The notes beneath the pieces were generated by a model. The model did no database searches and was not told the origin of the DNA. It was given only the letters and a program-made list of their open reading frames with translations. 64,000 nucleotides of DNA from positions 1 through 64,000 of the forward strand of contig JAACWH010000020.1 in assembly GCA_009991425.1 (NCBI GenBank), read 5' to 3'. This stretch comes from Leptospira sp. GTDB lineage: Bacteria; Spirochaetota; Leptospiria; Leptospirales; Leptospiraceae. Below, piece by piece: positions 25,076-35,311 of this stretch. Numbering within the stretch: position 1 is the first letter of the stretch; each line of letters starts with the position of its first letter. Made by a program: the position numbers and the translations under genes.

Positions 25076-26425
25076 ATGGAATACTCTACAAAAAAAAATA
25101 AAAACGCTACAGTCGATCTTACAGTTCATTTTACTGCTGAGGAATTAGAGCAGGGCTTCCAGAAAGCCTATGAAAAGGCTCGTCACAAAGCAAAAGTTCC
25201 TGGTTTTCGACCAGGTAAGGCTCCGCTCAAGACTGTGGAGAAAATGCTGGGTGACTCTGTTGCCGAAGATGCAATTAATTTTTCACTCAATGAGGGGATC
25301 GTAGAATTTTTCCCCAAGCTAGACCCTAAGCCATTTCGTATGCCTAAATTCAATGTGGATACATTTGATAGAGGAAAGGGTTTCACTGCAAAAACTGTAT
25401 ACCTTACTTATCCAGAAGTAACTCTTCCCAAAATCAAAAAGGTTAAAATCGAACCTTACCAAGTAATTCCTTCTGCGGCAGATATCCAAAAAGAACTCGA
25501 AGCCATTCAGAAAAATATGGCAAGAAATGTTCTTAAAGAAGAAGGTGAAGTTCTACAAACGGGAAATCTGATAGAGATGAGTTATAAATTTTCCCTAGAT
25601 GGAACTGAACTTCCCCAAGAGAACATGAATGGAAAATACCATATTGGTGATGAAAGAAATCCAGTTGGCTTTGATGAAAAAATTCTTGGTATGAAAGTAG
25701 GCGAGACTAGGTCTTTTCTCTATACCTATCCAGAAGACTTTCCTCTTTCTCCTGAATCTGCTGGCAAAACCTACCAATACGAAATCAACTGCACCGCAGC
25801 GTACAATGTGAACTATCCAGCTATTGATGATGATTTTGCATCTGAGTATGACGGCTCAGAAAATGTGGATGCACTCAAATCTAAACTACAAGAATCCTTA
25901 GCTAAATCTTCTACCGAAGAATTGAAAAAAAAGTCTATGACTGAAATCTATAATAAGCTCATCGATGATGCAAAATTTATTATTCCCGATGAATTGATCT
26001 CTGAAGAGGCTGAGTATGTATACCAAACCATGTTCGAACAGTATAAAATTCCCTTCGTTACAATGGAAGATTATGCAAAAAGTACGAACTCGAGTCTAGA
26101 AGAAACCAAAGAGAAGTTCAGCTCTATGGGTCTCAAAAGATTGCAAGGTTACTTCCTCCGTCAAAAGATAGCAGAAGAAGAGAAAATTGCAGTTCCTGAA
26201 GAGGAATTGAGAGAAAAACTGGAAGAGATTGCAAAAGTCTACGGCCAAACTTATGAATCTTTTCTGCAAAGCTTAGAAAAAGAAGGTCGCTTGGGAACAA
26301 TTCAAGAGAATATTCTGATGGAAAAGGTCGATAATTTCGTATACGAATCCGTCGAGAAGAAAAATCCCAAGACGATTAGTCTAGAGGAAGCGTCCAAGAT
26401 ATTGAACGGGGAGAAACAACCATAA
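25076..26425 (+). CDS. tig: Trigger factor chaperone / peptidyl-prolyl isomerase
   Basis: Ribosome-bound chaperone that shields nascent chains. The 449-aa protein has the ribosome-docking domain with the GFRPGKAP signature (42-49, G-F-R-x-G-K-x-P), a central FKBP-type isomerase domain (about 160-245; the first strands are divergent) and a long helical C-terminal arm ending in [11 protein letters not shown]. The order tig-clpP-clpX matches the common bacterial arrangement. Its stop overlaps the clpP start by one base. Confidence 0.97.
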   Translation: MEYSTKKNKNATVDLTVHFTAEELEQGFQKAYEKARHKAKVPGFRPGKAPLKTVEKMLGDSVAEDAINFSLNEGIVEFFPKLDPKPFRMPKFNVDTFDRGKGFTAKTVYLTYPEVTLPKIKKVKIEPYQVIPSAADIQKELEAIQKNMARNVLKEEGEVLQTGNLIEMSYKFSLDGTELPQENMNGKYHIGDERNPVGFDEKILGMKVGETRSFLYTYPEDFPLSPESAGKTYQYEINCTAAYNVNYPAIDDDFASEYDGSENVDALKSKLQESLAKSSTEELKKKSMTEIYNKLIDDAKFIIPDELISEEAEYVYQTMFEQYKIPFVTMEDYAKSTNSSLEETKEKFSSMGLKRLQGYFLRQKIAEEEKIAVPEEELREKLEEIAKVYGQTYESFLQSLEKEGRLGTIQENILMEKVDNFVYESVEKKNPKTISLEEASKILNGEKQP

Positions 26426-27015
26426 TGACATTAATGCCATACGTTATTGAACAAACTAGTCGCGGCGAAAGACAATACGATATATTTTCAAGACTACTCA
26501 AAGATAGAATTATTTTTCTAGGTTCCGGAATTGATGAAACCTATGCAAATGTGATTACTGCTCAAATGCTTTTTCTAGAAGCAGAAAACCCTGAAAGAGA
26601 TATCTATCTTTATATCAACTCACCGGGTGGTTATGTGAGTGCAGGTATGGCAATCTATGATACTATGCAATACATCAAGCCAGAAGTTCGTACACTTTGT
26701 ATAGGCCAGGCTTCTTCTATGGCAGCTCTGCTTCTTGCCGGTGGTGCGAAAGGTAAAAGATCAGCTCTACCGAATTCTAGAATTATGCTACACCAACCAT
26801 TTGGTGGTGCAACAGGCCAGGCTAGTGATATTGAAATCTCAGCCAAAGAAATTATTAAAACAAAAGATACATTGATTCAGATTTATGAAAAACACACAGG
26901 TAAATCTGCCGACCAGATAAGAAAAGATACAGAGAGAAATTTTTTCATGAGCGCGGAAGAAGCAAAAGCTTACGGAGTCCTAGACAACGTAATTGCTGAC
27001 CGTAAGAAAGCTTAA
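26425..27015 (+). CDS. clpP: ATP-dependent Clp protease proteolytic subunit with Asn in the triad
   Basis: A 196-aa ClpP. The nucleophile Ser98 lies in GQASSMAA and His123 in RIMLHQP. Aligned by eye with E. coli ClpP (Ser97, His122, Asp171 in TERDRFLS), the third triad position is Asn172 (TERNFFMS, codon AAT). Listeria ClpP1 is reported to have the same Asp-to-Asn change, and leptospires carry two ClpP isoforms that act together, so this subunit may depend on a partner ClpP for full activity. It sits between tig and clpX, the usual place of the main Clp[17 protein letters not shown] suggests little or no N-terminal propeptide. Confidence 0.96.
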   Translation: MTLMPYVIEQTSRGERQYDIFSRLLKDRIIFLGSGIDETYANVITAQMLFLEAENPERDIYLYINSPGGYVSAGMAIYDTMQYIKPEVRTLCIGQASSMAALLLAGGAKGKRSALPNSRIMLHQPFGGATGQASDIEISAKEIIKTKDTLIQIYEKHTGKSADQIRKDTERNFFMSAEEAKAYGVLDNVIADRKKA

Positions 27016-27047
27016 GGGATTACTCCCTTTAGGCTTTAGGAGGTTGA

Positions 27048-28310
27048 ATGAGTAAAAAGGTAACTCCGACTAAGGAGAAATTACACTGTTCTTTCTGTGG
27101 TAAAGCACAAGACGAAGTTCGAAGACTAGTTGCTGGACCTGGTGTTTATATTTGTGATGAGTGTATTTCTCTTTGCAATGAAATCATTGCTGAAGAACCA
27201 ACTACTTCTGAAAAGCCAGTTGTAGTTGGGGATATTCCAAAGCCTATTGAAATTAAGAAAATTTTAGACCAATATGTGATTGGACAGGATCGTGCAAAGC
27301 GTGCTCTTTCTGTAGCTGTATACAATCATTACAAAAGAATTTATTTCAATGATAAGAAGCAAGAAGTCGAATTAGAAAAATCCAATATCCTACTTGTAGG
27401 ACCAACAGGCTCTGGAAAGACTCTGATGGCTCAGACCCTAGCTCGAATCTTAAAAGTTCCTTTTGCCATTGTAGATGCGACTGCTTTGACTGAAGCAGGC
27501 TATGTCGGTGAAGACGTTGAGAATATTATTCTAAAGCTGATCCAAAATGCTGATAATGATATCAAGAAGGCCGAATTAGGAATCATCTATATAGACGAGA
27601 TTGATAAAATCACTCGTAAATCAGATTCTGCATCCATCACTAGAGATGTAAGTGGAGAAGGCGTTCAACAAGCCTTACTTAAGATAATTGAAGGTACGGT
27701 TGCCAATGTTCCGCCTCAGGGTGGAAGAAAGCATCCGCACCAAGAATATATCACCATAGATACTAAGAATATCCTCTTTATCTGTGGGGGAGCATTTGTT
27801 GGCTTGGATGGCATCATCAAAAATCGTGTAGGAGCTAAGACCATTGGCTTTACCCACGAGGATACCAAACCTCAGAAAAGAGATGAACAGGATGAATCCA
27901 TCATCCATCAGGTAATCCCAGATGATCTTTTAAAGTTCGGTTTGATTCCTGAATTTGTCGGTAGACTTCCCATTATGGCTACTCTTGATGAGTTGACTTT
28001 AGAATCCTTGAAATCGATTTTCGTTGAGCCTAAAAATGCGATCATGAAGCAGTATATCAAAATGTTCGAGCTTGAAAATGTTCGAATGAAATTCACTGAT
28101 GATGCAATTTCTGTAATCGCGGAAGAAGCAATCAAAAGAGAATCAGGTGCGAGAGGACTTAGAGCGATTGTTGAAGATACAATGATGGATCTAATGTTCC
28201 ATATACCTTCTCGAAAAGATGTGCTAGAAGTAGTTGTGACTGGTGATGTAATTCGAAAGAAAGAAGCGCCTGTTGTAATTCTTAAAGGTGATATCGAAAA
28301 GATCGCTTAG
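27048..28310 (+). CDS. clpX: ATP-dependent Clp protease ATP-binding subunit ClpX
   Basis: AAA+ unfoldase that feeds substrates to ClpP. The 420-aa protein begins with a zinc-binding domain (Cys14, Cys17, Cys36, Cys39: CSFC...CDEC), then Walker A GPTGSGKT (118-125), Walker B with [10 protein letters not shown], pore loop GYVGEDV and a sensor-2 GARGLRAI. A strong AGGAGG ribosome site stands 6 bases before the ATG. Probably the last gene of the tig-clpP-clpX operon, with a terminator-like hairpin after it. Confidence 0.98.
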   Translation: MSKKVTPTKEKLHCSFCGKAQDEVRRLVAGPGVYICDECISLCNEIIAEEPTTSEKPVVVGDIPKPIEIKKILDQYVIGQDRAKRALSVAVYNHYKRIYFNDKKQEVELEKSNILLVGPTGSGKTLMAQTLARILKVPFAIVDATALTEAGYVGEDVENIILKLIQNADNDIKKAELGIIYIDEIDKITRKSDSASITRDVSGEGVQQALLKIIEGTVANVPPQGGRKHPHQEYITIDTKNILFICGGAFVGLDGIIKNRVGAKTIGFTHEDTKPQKRDEQDESIIHQVIPDDLLKFGLIPEFVGRLPIMATLDELTLESLKSIFVEPKNAIMKQYIKMFELENVRMKFTDDAISVIAEEAIKRESGARGLRAIVEDTMMDLMFHIPSRKDVLEVVVTGDVIRKKEAPVVILKGDIEKIA

Positions 28311-28322
28311 TCTTGATTCAAC

Positions 28323-28366
28323 AAAACTGCCTAGGTTCTAAATTTGGGATTTAGGTGGTTTTACTC
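28323..28366 (+). terminator. Terminator-like hairpin after clpX
   Basis: AAAACTGCCTA (28323-28333) pairs with TAGGTGGTTTT (28352-28362) with two G-T wobbles, leaving an 18-base loop that can pair further, and the 3' arm ends in TTTT. It lies 12 bases after the clpX stop and about 70 before the end of the convergent gene. Confidence 0.5.
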
Positions 28367-28433
28367 AAATTTAAAGATTTATTAACCAATCAAATCTACT
28401 TTACTTTCTGATCAAACAAGGTAAGCTTCCAAT

Positions 28434-29567
28434 TTAACGAAAAGGTCTTCGTATAGCAAGGATTCCAGTATCATCTAGGGATCCTTTTTTGTATTTAGCC
28501 AAAATCCATTTTGCGATAGAAATACTGGTTTCTCTTGTATTGCTAGTGCGGTATTTTCTTTCAGAAAGCTCTCTTTGCAAAGCGCTTTGGAAGGAGTAAC
28601 GATTGATTTTATTTCTATTAGTGATCTGGTCAGAAAGAAGAATAAAAGTTTCTCCTTCTTCTAATTGAATTTTAAAGACCTCTGAAGTTAGATCCAATGC
28701 TTCTCCTCCGAATGGAACATGCAAAGAAGAACCAATTTCTAATTCACGTACATTTTGTTCGCCAATGATATATCCTGAACTCAATTTCCAAGATGTATAG
28801 GTTAGCTCTCCAGTGAGTGAATGGTAGTCAAAAATAAATGCATTTAAAAGAGCAGTTGGATTTAGTTCAAGTGAAAGAATCAAATCACGCAGATGGATGG
28901 GATGTCCATTCTTAGATGCTGCCTCAGCCAGAGTCATTATTCCATGAAGTCTAGCTTTATAAGAATTCTCATGAATTCCTGATTGCTCAAAGCCCGCCAT
29001 TATTCCTAAACAACCATTCACATTGGGAATAATATTGAAATAGTCCATATTAGGATTTTTTGATTTGCTAGGAAAGACCGAGGCATCAATTCGTTTCATC
29101 TTTTTCAATTGGATATCTGAATAGGTAAGATGAATATTAGTTGCTAAATTGCTGAGTTCCTTACTGTGCTTTTCATAGGCAGAATTCTCAGCATTTTCTC
29201 TTTCTTGAAAAATCGTAAGCTTAAGACTTCTAGCTATGCTTCCCAGTTCATCATCAACAGTGAAATCATTAGCTGTATCCTCGTCACTGTTCCAGTTTTG
29301 TAAGATGGAGATGAGGTGGTTCAAACTATCATAGAAAATATTAAATGAAAATGCTGTGATAATTGCAATCAGGATAGAAAAGCAGATACCGAATACCAAA
29401 CGAATCCCTCTTCGAGATGATTCGAAACCTTCTACATTTTTGAAGATGGGAGCAAGAACCAAAAGATCTTCAATTAAGATAAAAGCCATATAGAATATAA
29501 TCGAAACTAGAAAAACTAGAATTGTGATCTTGTAACGAAAGGATATTTTTTCTAATCTTTGGATCAT
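28434..29567 (-). CDS. Membrane protein with HAMP-like region and degenerate SpoIIE/PP2C phosphatase domain
   Basis: A 377-aa protein with two membrane segments (about 13-33 and 57-77), a HAMP-like/coiled linker (78-150) and a C-terminal domain (155-377) that follows the SpoIIE-type phosphatase pattern. MDYFNIIP (174-181) stands where GDYYD is usual, [12 protein letters not shown] (188-199) where GxxxxDVSGHG is usual, and [11 protein letters not shown] (364-374) matches the final DDxT strand. Several metal-binding Asp residues are replaced (the second Asp of motif 1 by Asn178; the motif-2 Asp is missing), so phosphatase activity is doubtful. It overlaps tatC by 4 bases and may act as a sensor or scaffold. 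The link to Tat export is positional only. Confidence 0.72.
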   Translation of the reverse strand: MIQRLEKISFRYKITILVFLVSIIFYMAFILIEDLLVLAPIFKNVEGFESSRRGIRLVFGICFSILIAIITAFSFNIFYDSLNHLISILQNWNSDEDTANDFTVDDELGSIARSLKLTIFQERENAENSAYEKHSKELSNLATNIHLTYSDIQLKKMKRIDASVFPSKSKNPNMDYFNIIPNVNGCLGIMAGFEQSGIHENSYKARLHGIMTLAEAASKNGHPIHLRDLILSLELNPTALLNAFIFDYHSLTGELTYTSWKLSSGYIIGEQNVRELEIGSSLHVPFGGEALDLTSEVFKIQLEEGETFILLSDQITNRNKINRYSFQSALQRELSERKYRTSNTRETSISIAKWILAKYKKGSLDDTGILAIRRPFR

Positions 29568-30328
29568 TTTGCATCACGCTTTTCAAAAAATTTCATAAGC
29601 AAGAGTGAAACTAGAAACAAAAAAACAAGAGGAGCAAAAAGCATAAGCATGGAAATCACATCTGGGCCCGGAGAGAAGACGGCTGAGAAAACAGAAAGCG
29701 AAATAATAATCTCGCGCCATCGTTTTGCCAGAAACGAAGATGAGATAATTCCGAGTCTGCCCATAAGAACTAGGACAACTGGAAGTTGGAAAGAAATTCC
29801 AAATACCAAATGAAGATTGAAAAAAAGGTCATAGTATTCATCTATAGGTAGTTTTGCTTCTACACCATCAGGCATCCAGGTAACGAGAAATATGCGAAGA
29901 AAATTCTCGAAAACTGTTAACCAACAAAGGGCAATTCCCGACCAGAAAAGAATGGTGCTGAAAATGATAATGAACAAGCCGTATCTTTCGGAGCGTTCAT
30001 CTAAGGCAGGTGCAACGAATCCCCAGAGGATATAAAATAAAAAAGGGAAGGCTATCAAAACAGAAAGTAAGAAGGCAGTTTTTAGATAGATCAAAAAGGG
30101 AGCCATCAGTTTGATTTGATAGAAGGTTGCCTTAGGATCACCTAAGGCTTGCTTGTATGGGCTAATGAAATAGGAATGGATTTCTGAACCAAAGAAAAGA
30201 GCAATAATCGTAATGACTGAGGTGAGAATTACTCCAACAATGAGACGCTGACGAAGCTCCTCTAGATGATCGCCTAGAGTCATAAATTTTTCTCTCTCGT
30301 CTACTGGTATAGATTTCTCAGTGCTCAT
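29564..30328 (-). CDS. tatC: Twin-arginine translocase subunit TatC
   Basis: Integral membrane receptor for folded proteins with RR signal peptides. The 254-aa protein has six hydrophobic segments. The N-terminal [15 protein letters not shown] (about 15-29) carries the conserved HLEELR signature, and a conserved glutamate-containing region follows TM5. It lies 51 bases downstream of tatA and overlaps the next gene by 4 bases. A single TatA-type gene is visible here, so a minimal TatAC system is possible. Confidence 0.96.
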   Translation of the reverse strand: MSTEKSIPVDEREKFMTLGDHLEELRQRLIVGVILTSVITIIALFFGSEIHSYFISPYKQALGDPKATFYQIKLMAPFLIYLKTAFLLSVLIAFPFLFYILWGFVAPALDERSERYGLFIIIFSTILFWSGIALCWLTVFENFLRIFLVTWMPDGVEAKLPIDEYYDLFFNLHLVFGISFQLPVVLVLMGRLGIISSSFLAKRWREIIISLSVFSAVFSPGPDVISMLMLFAPLVFLFLVSLLLMKFFEKRDAK

Positions 30329-30379
30329 TATTTGATTTCGGTGAAATTCCTAATTTCTTTTTTGTATATTGGCAATGTC

Positions 30380-30667
30380 TTAGGCTTTTTTCTTCTTAGA
30401 GGATGCTTTTGCCTTTGCTTTGGGTTTAGCTGCCTTTGATTTAACCTGTTCTACTTCCTCTGCGGGAGCAGAGGCTATTTCTTTGCGGTCATCATCAACT
30501 TGAGAGGATAAGGATCTACGAAATTCGCGAATTCCTTCCCCTAGATCTTTGGCAAGTCCTGGAAGTTTTTTCCCTCCGAAGAGAAGTAAGGCAAGAAAAA
30601 GTATCAATGCGATTTCCCAAGGGCCTAGATTTAAAAATCCTAATGGTGGAAGAAGAAATGAGTTCAT
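30380..30667 (-). CDS. tatA: Sec-independent translocase TatA/TatE-type subunit
   Basis: A 95-aa protein with one N-terminal membrane helix (NLGPWEIALILFLALLLFGG, about 13-32), the FGGKKLPGLAKDLGEGIREFR amphipathic helix, and a Lys/Ala-rich tail typical of TatA. It forms the protein-conducting oligomer with TatC. AGGAG 6 bases upstream supports the ATG at 30667. The tail is very basic and low-complexity (AKPKAKAKASSKKKKA). It might be called TatB in other schemes, but the FGGKKLP hinge fits TatA. Confidence 0.94.
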   Translation of the reverse strand: MNSFLLPPLGFLNLGPWEIALILFLALLLFGGKKLPGLAKDLGEGIREFRRSLSSQVDDDRKEIASAPAEEVEQVKSKAAKPKAKAKASSKKKKA

Positions 30668-30834
30668 AATTTACTCCTAAAGAATCGTTTAATTATAGAT
30701 TTTGAGAAGGCTTAGAATCGTCAAAACATAAAAGATAGGAATCTTTTGAATTGGCTACTGTTCTTCTGTTTCTTTCTTTATTTCATTCATAGAAAATTAA
30801 TTTACGTATTGCTCTGCTTTTCTAAAATCATCTT

Positions 30835-31326
30835 ATGGCTGATCCAAGTTTTGACATAGTTTCTGAAGTAGAAAACTCCGAATTAAAGAATGCAATAGCA
30901 CTTGCAATGACTGAAATCAATACCCGATTTGATTTCAAAGGCTCCAAATCTGATATTAAATTAGAAGATAAGACAATTACAATAACCAGTGATAATGATA
31001 TCAAGATCAAACAAGTGATTGATGTCTTAACTGCAAAAATTGCAAAAAGAGAAATCAGTCTTAAGGCCTTTGATTTTTCTGCCAAACCCGAAGCGGCAAC
31101 AGGTCAAACTTCTAGATTGAAAGTGAAGATCCAAAATGGTTTAGAAAAAGAGCAAACAAAAGAAATCACCAAGCTCATCAAAGAATCTAAGCTTAAAGTA
31201 ACTCCAACGATCATGGGCGAGTCGGTTCGAGTTACTGGCAAGAAAAAAGATGATTTGCAAGAGGTTATGGATTTGATTCGAAAGGCAGATTTTCCTTTTG
31301 ATGCTAAATTCACTAACTTTAAATAG
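30835..31326 (+). CDS. YajQ family (DUF520) nucleotide-binding protein
   Basis: A 163-aa protein with the hallmark start MADPSFDIVSEV, then RFDFKGSKSDIKL and the C-terminal FPFDAKFTNFK. YajQ-type proteins bind nucleotides; a Xanthomonas member is reported to bind cyclic-di-GMP. The role here is unknown. It is divergent from tatA and followed by a strong hairpin. Confidence 0.95.
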   Translation: MADPSFDIVSEVENSELKNAIALAMTEINTRFDFKGSKSDIKLEDKTITITSDNDIKIKQVIDVLTAKIAKREISLKAFDFSAKPEAATGQTSRLKVKIQNGLEKEQTKEITKLIKESKLKVTPTIMGESVRVTGKKKDDLQEVMDLIRKADFPFDAKFTNFK

Positions 31327-31368
31327 ATCATTTAACTCGTCTTTCAATAGGCAATAGACAAAGTAAAT

Positions 31369-31400
31369 AGTAATGAGAAGTAATCCTATTTCTCATTACT
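31369..31400. terminator. Strong 11-bp hairpin downstream of yajQ
   Basis: AGTAATGAGAA (31369-31379) and TTCTCATTACT (31390-31400) are perfect reverse complements around a 10-base loop, 43 bases after the yajQ stop. There is no T-run, so it may be a transcript-stabilising structure, a rho-assisted end or a protein-binding palindrome. Confidence 0.45.
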
Positions 31401-31617
31401 TAACATCAAATCTACTAATTTTTCACTAACTCCGATTTGCCAAATTATTAAAAATCCTACTTTTGCTAAAATCATCAAATGAAATCTGATAAAATAAACG
31501 TGGTAAATTTTAAAATATTAAAAAAACCTAATGGACATTATTTATTCATTTCAGATAATTAGATTTAAATTCTTTTTTCACCTTTTAAGCATTAGCTAAA
31601 GAGTAAAGGATCCTCAA

Positions 31618-32898
31618 ATGAAAAATGAAGCAGATATTATTAATCTTCCTAAATTAAGAAAAGAGATTATGCAGTCTTTTCAAAGTTTAATTGTCATTCT
31701 TATCTTCTCATTTAATTTACTAAATTGCCAAAAGAACGAAGATCTCAAATATGTTCCTTTCCAGCTTTGTTCTGAATCTGTATCTAAGTTCAGTAAGAGC
31801 GGAGAACTCTTTGTTCTTGATAGTCAGAGAATATTTATAGCAGGAAGAGCTAAGAAGAATTATTTGAAGAATAAAGAAACCTTAGGTGATTATACTTATA
31901 TAGCCAAGAGCCTAGATCGAGGTAAATCTTGGATAAAGGTAGATCCCCCAACATCGGATGGACTTTCAAATTCAAGCTCACAAGATGTCAAGCTTACAAT
32001 AGAGTTTAAGAATGAGAACCAAGGATTTGTTTTTACTAACTCAAAAGGCAACACTGCTTTCTATACAAAAGACTCAGGAAAAACATATGAAAAGATTCCT
32101 CATGCTGAGGATGAATATATAAAATCTGTTTTAGCATCAGAAGACTCCATTCTATTTTACAAAGAAACTCTAGGAATTAGCTCCTCTGTCAATTCCCCTA
32201 TCTATCCTTATCTAAAGCTATATAATCTAAATACTAAAACTGTAACGGATATTATGCTTCACAATTTAACTATTGGTCCCAATAGTTCGTTTTCTGTGAG
32301 AAGATATAATGATGACATTTTAATCGTTTATTCACCAACAAATTCAACTGCTAGATCAGTACCCAATCAACGATTCTATCTGAGCACTGATCAAGCTCAA
32401 ACTTTCCAAGAGCTTGTTCCAACTGTAGAGAATGTTGGAATCATACGATTTCATGCACCGAATAGAGCCTATAGATTTTACCAAAACCAATTGTCTCTTT
32501 CAACAGACTTAGGGAATACATGGAATACAATTGCTAATTATCCAAATACATTTCCAAGTAATACATATCCAGCAAGTCATAGTTCGAATACTTATGTATA
32601 TGCTTATCAAACTGGACAATCGAACTCAACTTACTATATTTCAAACTTGCCTGGAAATAACTGGACGAGTTTGCAATTACCAAAGTCATTTCTTTACTTT
32701 GTGGATTACGAAAATTTTGCAGAAGATGAAGATAGATATTACTATTTAGATGGATCTGATATAAAGACATTGTATTACCCTTTTAACGCAGAGGAGTTTG
32801 TCTCAGAAAGCCCCATATACACGCATGAATCGGATAACTTACAAGCTAAGTATCGTGTGGAGTGGATGCTTCTAGGATATATGTGCTTGATGTTTTAA
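31618..32898 (+). CDS. Lipoprotein with BNR/sialidase-like repeats, tandem paralogue 1
   Basis: A 426-aa predicted lipoprotein. The hydrophobic stretch SLIVILIFSFNLLNC gives lipid Cys37 (lipobox LLNC). The signal has a long N-region; GGAT stands 6 bases before the ATG at 31618, but the ATG at 31666 is an alternative. Repeated motifs such as SLDRGKSWIKVDPPTS, YTKDSGKTYEKIP, STDQAQTFQELVP and STDLGNTWNTI match the SxDxGxTW pattern of BNR/Ycf48-like beta-propellers, about four or five copies. The protein ends KYRVEWMLLGYMCLMF. It is closely related to the next gene. Function unknown; a surface binding role is plausible. Confidence 0.8.
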   Translation: MKNEADIINLPKLRKEIMQSFQSLIVILIFSFNLLNCQKNEDLKYVPFQLCSESVSKFSKSGELFVLDSQRIFIAGRAKKNYLKNKETLGDYTYIAKSLDRGKSWIKVDPPTSDGLSNSSSQDVKLTIEFKNENQGFVFTNSKGNTAFYTKDSGKTYEKIPHAEDEYIKSVLASEDSILFYKETLGISSSVNSPIYPYLKLYNLNTKTVTDIMLHNLTIGPNSSFSVRRYNDDILIVYSPTNSTARSVPNQRFYLSTDQAQTFQELVPTVENVGIIRFHAPNRAYRFYQNQLSLSTDLGNTWNTIANYPNTFPSNTYPASHSSNTYVYAYQTGQSNSTYYISNLPGNNWTSLQLPKSFLYFVDYENFAEDEDRYYYLDGSDIKTLYYPFNAEEFVSESPIYTHESDNLQAKYRVEWMLLGYMCLMF

Positions 32899-32972
32899 TA
32901 ATCATTCTGAATTTTATGATAATTAATGTAAGTATCATTAGTAACGTTTATTTCTAAAGGCGTAAGGAAGTT

Positions 32973-34274
32973 ATGTGGAGTGATCAAATGATAAAGAATG
33001 AAATAAGTAAATTGAATCGATCCATAATTTTTAAAAAATCATTCTTCTTCAATTTTGACAATTTTTGTTTACTGGTATTCATTTGCTTTAATTTACTAAA
33101 TTGCCAAAAGAACGAAGATCTCAAATATGTTCCGCCTCAATTATGTTCTGAGACTGTTCCCGGATTTGGCAAGACTGCAAAACTCCAAGTAGTCAATAGC
33201 CAATTGCTTTTCGTTGCTGGCGAAACTAAAGCAAATTATTTAAAAAGTAAGGATACTTTAGAAGACTACAACTATTTATCTAAGTCTTTAGATGGAGGTA
33301 ATACTTGGACAAAAATTGATCCACCTACATCTGAGAATCTAAGCAATAGTACAGAAGAAGTCCAATTTATTCCTGATTTTATAAATGAAGAAAAAGGTTT
33401 CGTTTATGCGGATGTGGAAGGTGAGTCAGCATTCTATACGAAAAATTCTGGTATTAATTATGAAAAAATCCCACACAATCAAAATGAAAGTATTAGAGCA
33501 ATATTGGCATCAGAAGATGCGATACTTTTTTATAGTGAATCAAGAGGTTATTCAAGCTCAGACCCACCACGGTATCCTTTTTTAAGATTGTATAATTTAA
33601 ATTCAAAATCTGTGTCGGAAATCCAACTGCCTAATCTAACATCTTATGCAGCAAATAGTAATATATACGCACGAAAGTTTAATAATGATATTATCGTTGT
33701 CTATTCTTCTGAAAGTTCAACTACAGCAGTTAATAAGCAAAAGTTTTATAGAAGCCAAGACGGAGGACTCAGCTTCCAAGAAATTATTCCTCAGGTTGAG
33801 AGAAAAGGTATCATTTATTTTTATGATACAAATTTAGCTTATAGATTCTATGAAAACCAATTATCCCGTTCTACCGATATAGGAATTACATGGAACTTTG
33901 TTGGAGAATATCCAAGCAGCTATCCAAACAATCGCGGAGTTCCTCGATTTGTATCAAACCAATATTTATATTCCAGTTTTTACCAACTTTTTGAACAACG
34001 GAAATTCTATGTTTCCGATTTTCCAGGTAACAATTGGGTCGAAATAAGTTTTCCTTTTGGATTTTCCGATTTTTATTTTTCAAATTCATTTGCTAAAGAT
34101 GAGGATAGATTCTTTTATATTAAAAATTATTCAAAAATTGTAACTACTGCATACCCTTTTCTAAGTTCCCAAGAATTGGGAGACAATCCAATTTACACCC
34201 ACTCTTCAGATACGACCACTGTTAAGTATAGAGTAGAATGGATGCTACTTGGATACTTTTGCTTAGTATTTTGA
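32973..34274 (+). CDS. Lipoprotein with BNR/sialidase-like repeats, tandem paralogue 2
   Basis: A 433-aa paralogue of the gene at 31618, starting after AAGGAAG (ATG at 32973). The lipobox LLNC gives Cys44 after a long, Phe-rich N-region. BNR-type motifs: SLDGGNTWTKIDPP, YTKNSGINYEKIP, SQDGGLSFQEIIP and STDIGITWNFV. The ending KYRVEWMLLGYFCLVF is almost the same as in paralogue 1. A 47-base block around the lipobox is identical in the two genes although the rest has diverged. The pair probably arose by tandem duplication. Function unknown. Confidence 0.8.
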   Translation: MWSDQMIKNEISKLNRSIIFKKSFFFNFDNFCLLVFICFNLLNCQKNEDLKYVPPQLCSETVPGFGKTAKLQVVNSQLLFVAGETKANYLKSKDTLEDYNYLSKSLDGGNTWTKIDPPTSENLSNSTEEVQFIPDFINEEKGFVYADVEGESAFYTKNSGINYEKIPHNQNESIRAILASEDAILFYSESRGYSSSDPPRYPFLRLYNLNSKSVSEIQLPNLTSYAANSNIYARKFNNDIIVVYSSESSTTAVNKQKFYRSQDGGLSFQEIIPQVERKGIIYFYDTNLAYRFYENQLSRSTDIGITWNFVGEYPSSYPNNRGVPRFVSNQYLYSSFYQLFEQRKFYVSDFPGNNWVEISFPFGFSDFYFSNSFAKDEDRFFYIKNYSKIVTTAYPFLSSQELGDNPIYTHSSDTTTVKYRVEWMLLGYFCLVF

Positions 34275-34439
34275 TTCATCTAAATAACATAACATTGAAT
34301 CCAAAAATTATAAAATTATTATTATTTTGATAGGGAATAGTTGATAGGATTTATAGTCCTTAGATTTCTATTAAGTAGAAGAGACCTTTTTTAATTCAAA
34401 ATTCTGTAACTTTCTCATCTACTCATAGAATCATATTTT

Positions 34440-35264
34440 ATGAGTAAGAAAGTTTTCAGAAACATAATTCAATTCTCTAAGAGTTACAAAACGTATCTAA
34501 TTCCTGTTTTTTTTCTTGGAATTATCTTTCTTACATTTCTAAGCATTCATTCTAATGAACCTTTGGGAACTTCCTCATCTTCTGGAAAATGTTCCCAAGC
34601 TAAAGAATCATTTGCGGTTGTAGAACTTTTTACTTCCCAGGGCTGTTCTTCCTGTCCACCTGCTGATAAAGTTTTAGCAGAGTTAAGCCAAATTCATCCC
34701 AAGAAAAATATATTCCCGCTATCATTTCATGTTACTTATTGGGATTACATTGGCTGGAAGGATCCGTATGGAAATAAGGAATTCTCTAAAAGGCAGGAAA
34801 GGTATGCCTATGCAATTGGCTCAAGACTTTATACACCTCAGGCAGTTCTCAATGGCAGTAAGGATTTTGTTGGCTCCAACCGATCTACTATACTTCATGC
34901 AGTGGATTCTGTTTTAGCTTCCCAGTCATCAGTCTCTATAAATTTGAAATCCAAGATCACCGACAGTTCTCTGGATATTTCCTATACCATTCATTGCTCT
35001 TCAGAAAATTTTGATCTCAACCTTGCTCTAGTAGAAAAGGGTATTACCAATTCTGTGAAGCGAGGGGAAAATTCCGGCAAAACTCTAAGCCACGAAAATG
35101 TAGTTCGAGAATTTCAAACTCTCTCAAAAGCCAAAAAGAATGGATCCACTCATATAAATTGGAATTTTAAAGGTAAAGATCTCTCCCAATTTACTCTCAT
35201 TGCCTACCTGCAAGATCCTCAAAGCATGAAAATCTTGGCTGCCAATTCTCTTTCCCTGAAATAG
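34440..35264 (+). CDS. DUF1223 secreted thioredoxin-like protein
   Basis: A 274-aa protein with an N-terminal hydrophobic segment (about 19-36), so exported or anchored. The DUF1223 domain starts at FAVVELFTSQGCSSCPPADKVL with a CxxC motif at Cys69/Cys72, then FHVTYWDYIGWKDPYG and LYTPQAVLNG, as in this family, whose fold is thioredoxin-like. The role is unknown; thiol redox activity in the periplasm is plausible because of the CSSC motif. No ribosome site is clear. It stands alone upstream of ftsK, 47 bases away. Confidence 0.88.
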   Translation: MSKKVFRNIIQFSKSYKTYLIPVFFLGIIFLTFLSIHSNEPLGTSSSSGKCSQAKESFAVVELFTSQGCSSCPPADKVLAELSQIHPKKNIFPLSFHVTYWDYIGWKDPYGNKEFSKRQERYAYAIGSRLYTPQAVLNGSKDFVGSNRSTILHAVDSVLASQSSVSINLKSKITDSSLDISYTIHCSSENFDLNLALVEKGITNSVKRGENSGKTLSHENVVREFQTLSKAKKNGSTHINWNFKGKDLSQFTLIAYLQDPQSMKILAANSLSLK

Positions 35265-35311
35265 GATATTTTTCTTCAAAAAATTGAATTCTCTTCCGAC
35301 ATTAGCAGTAT

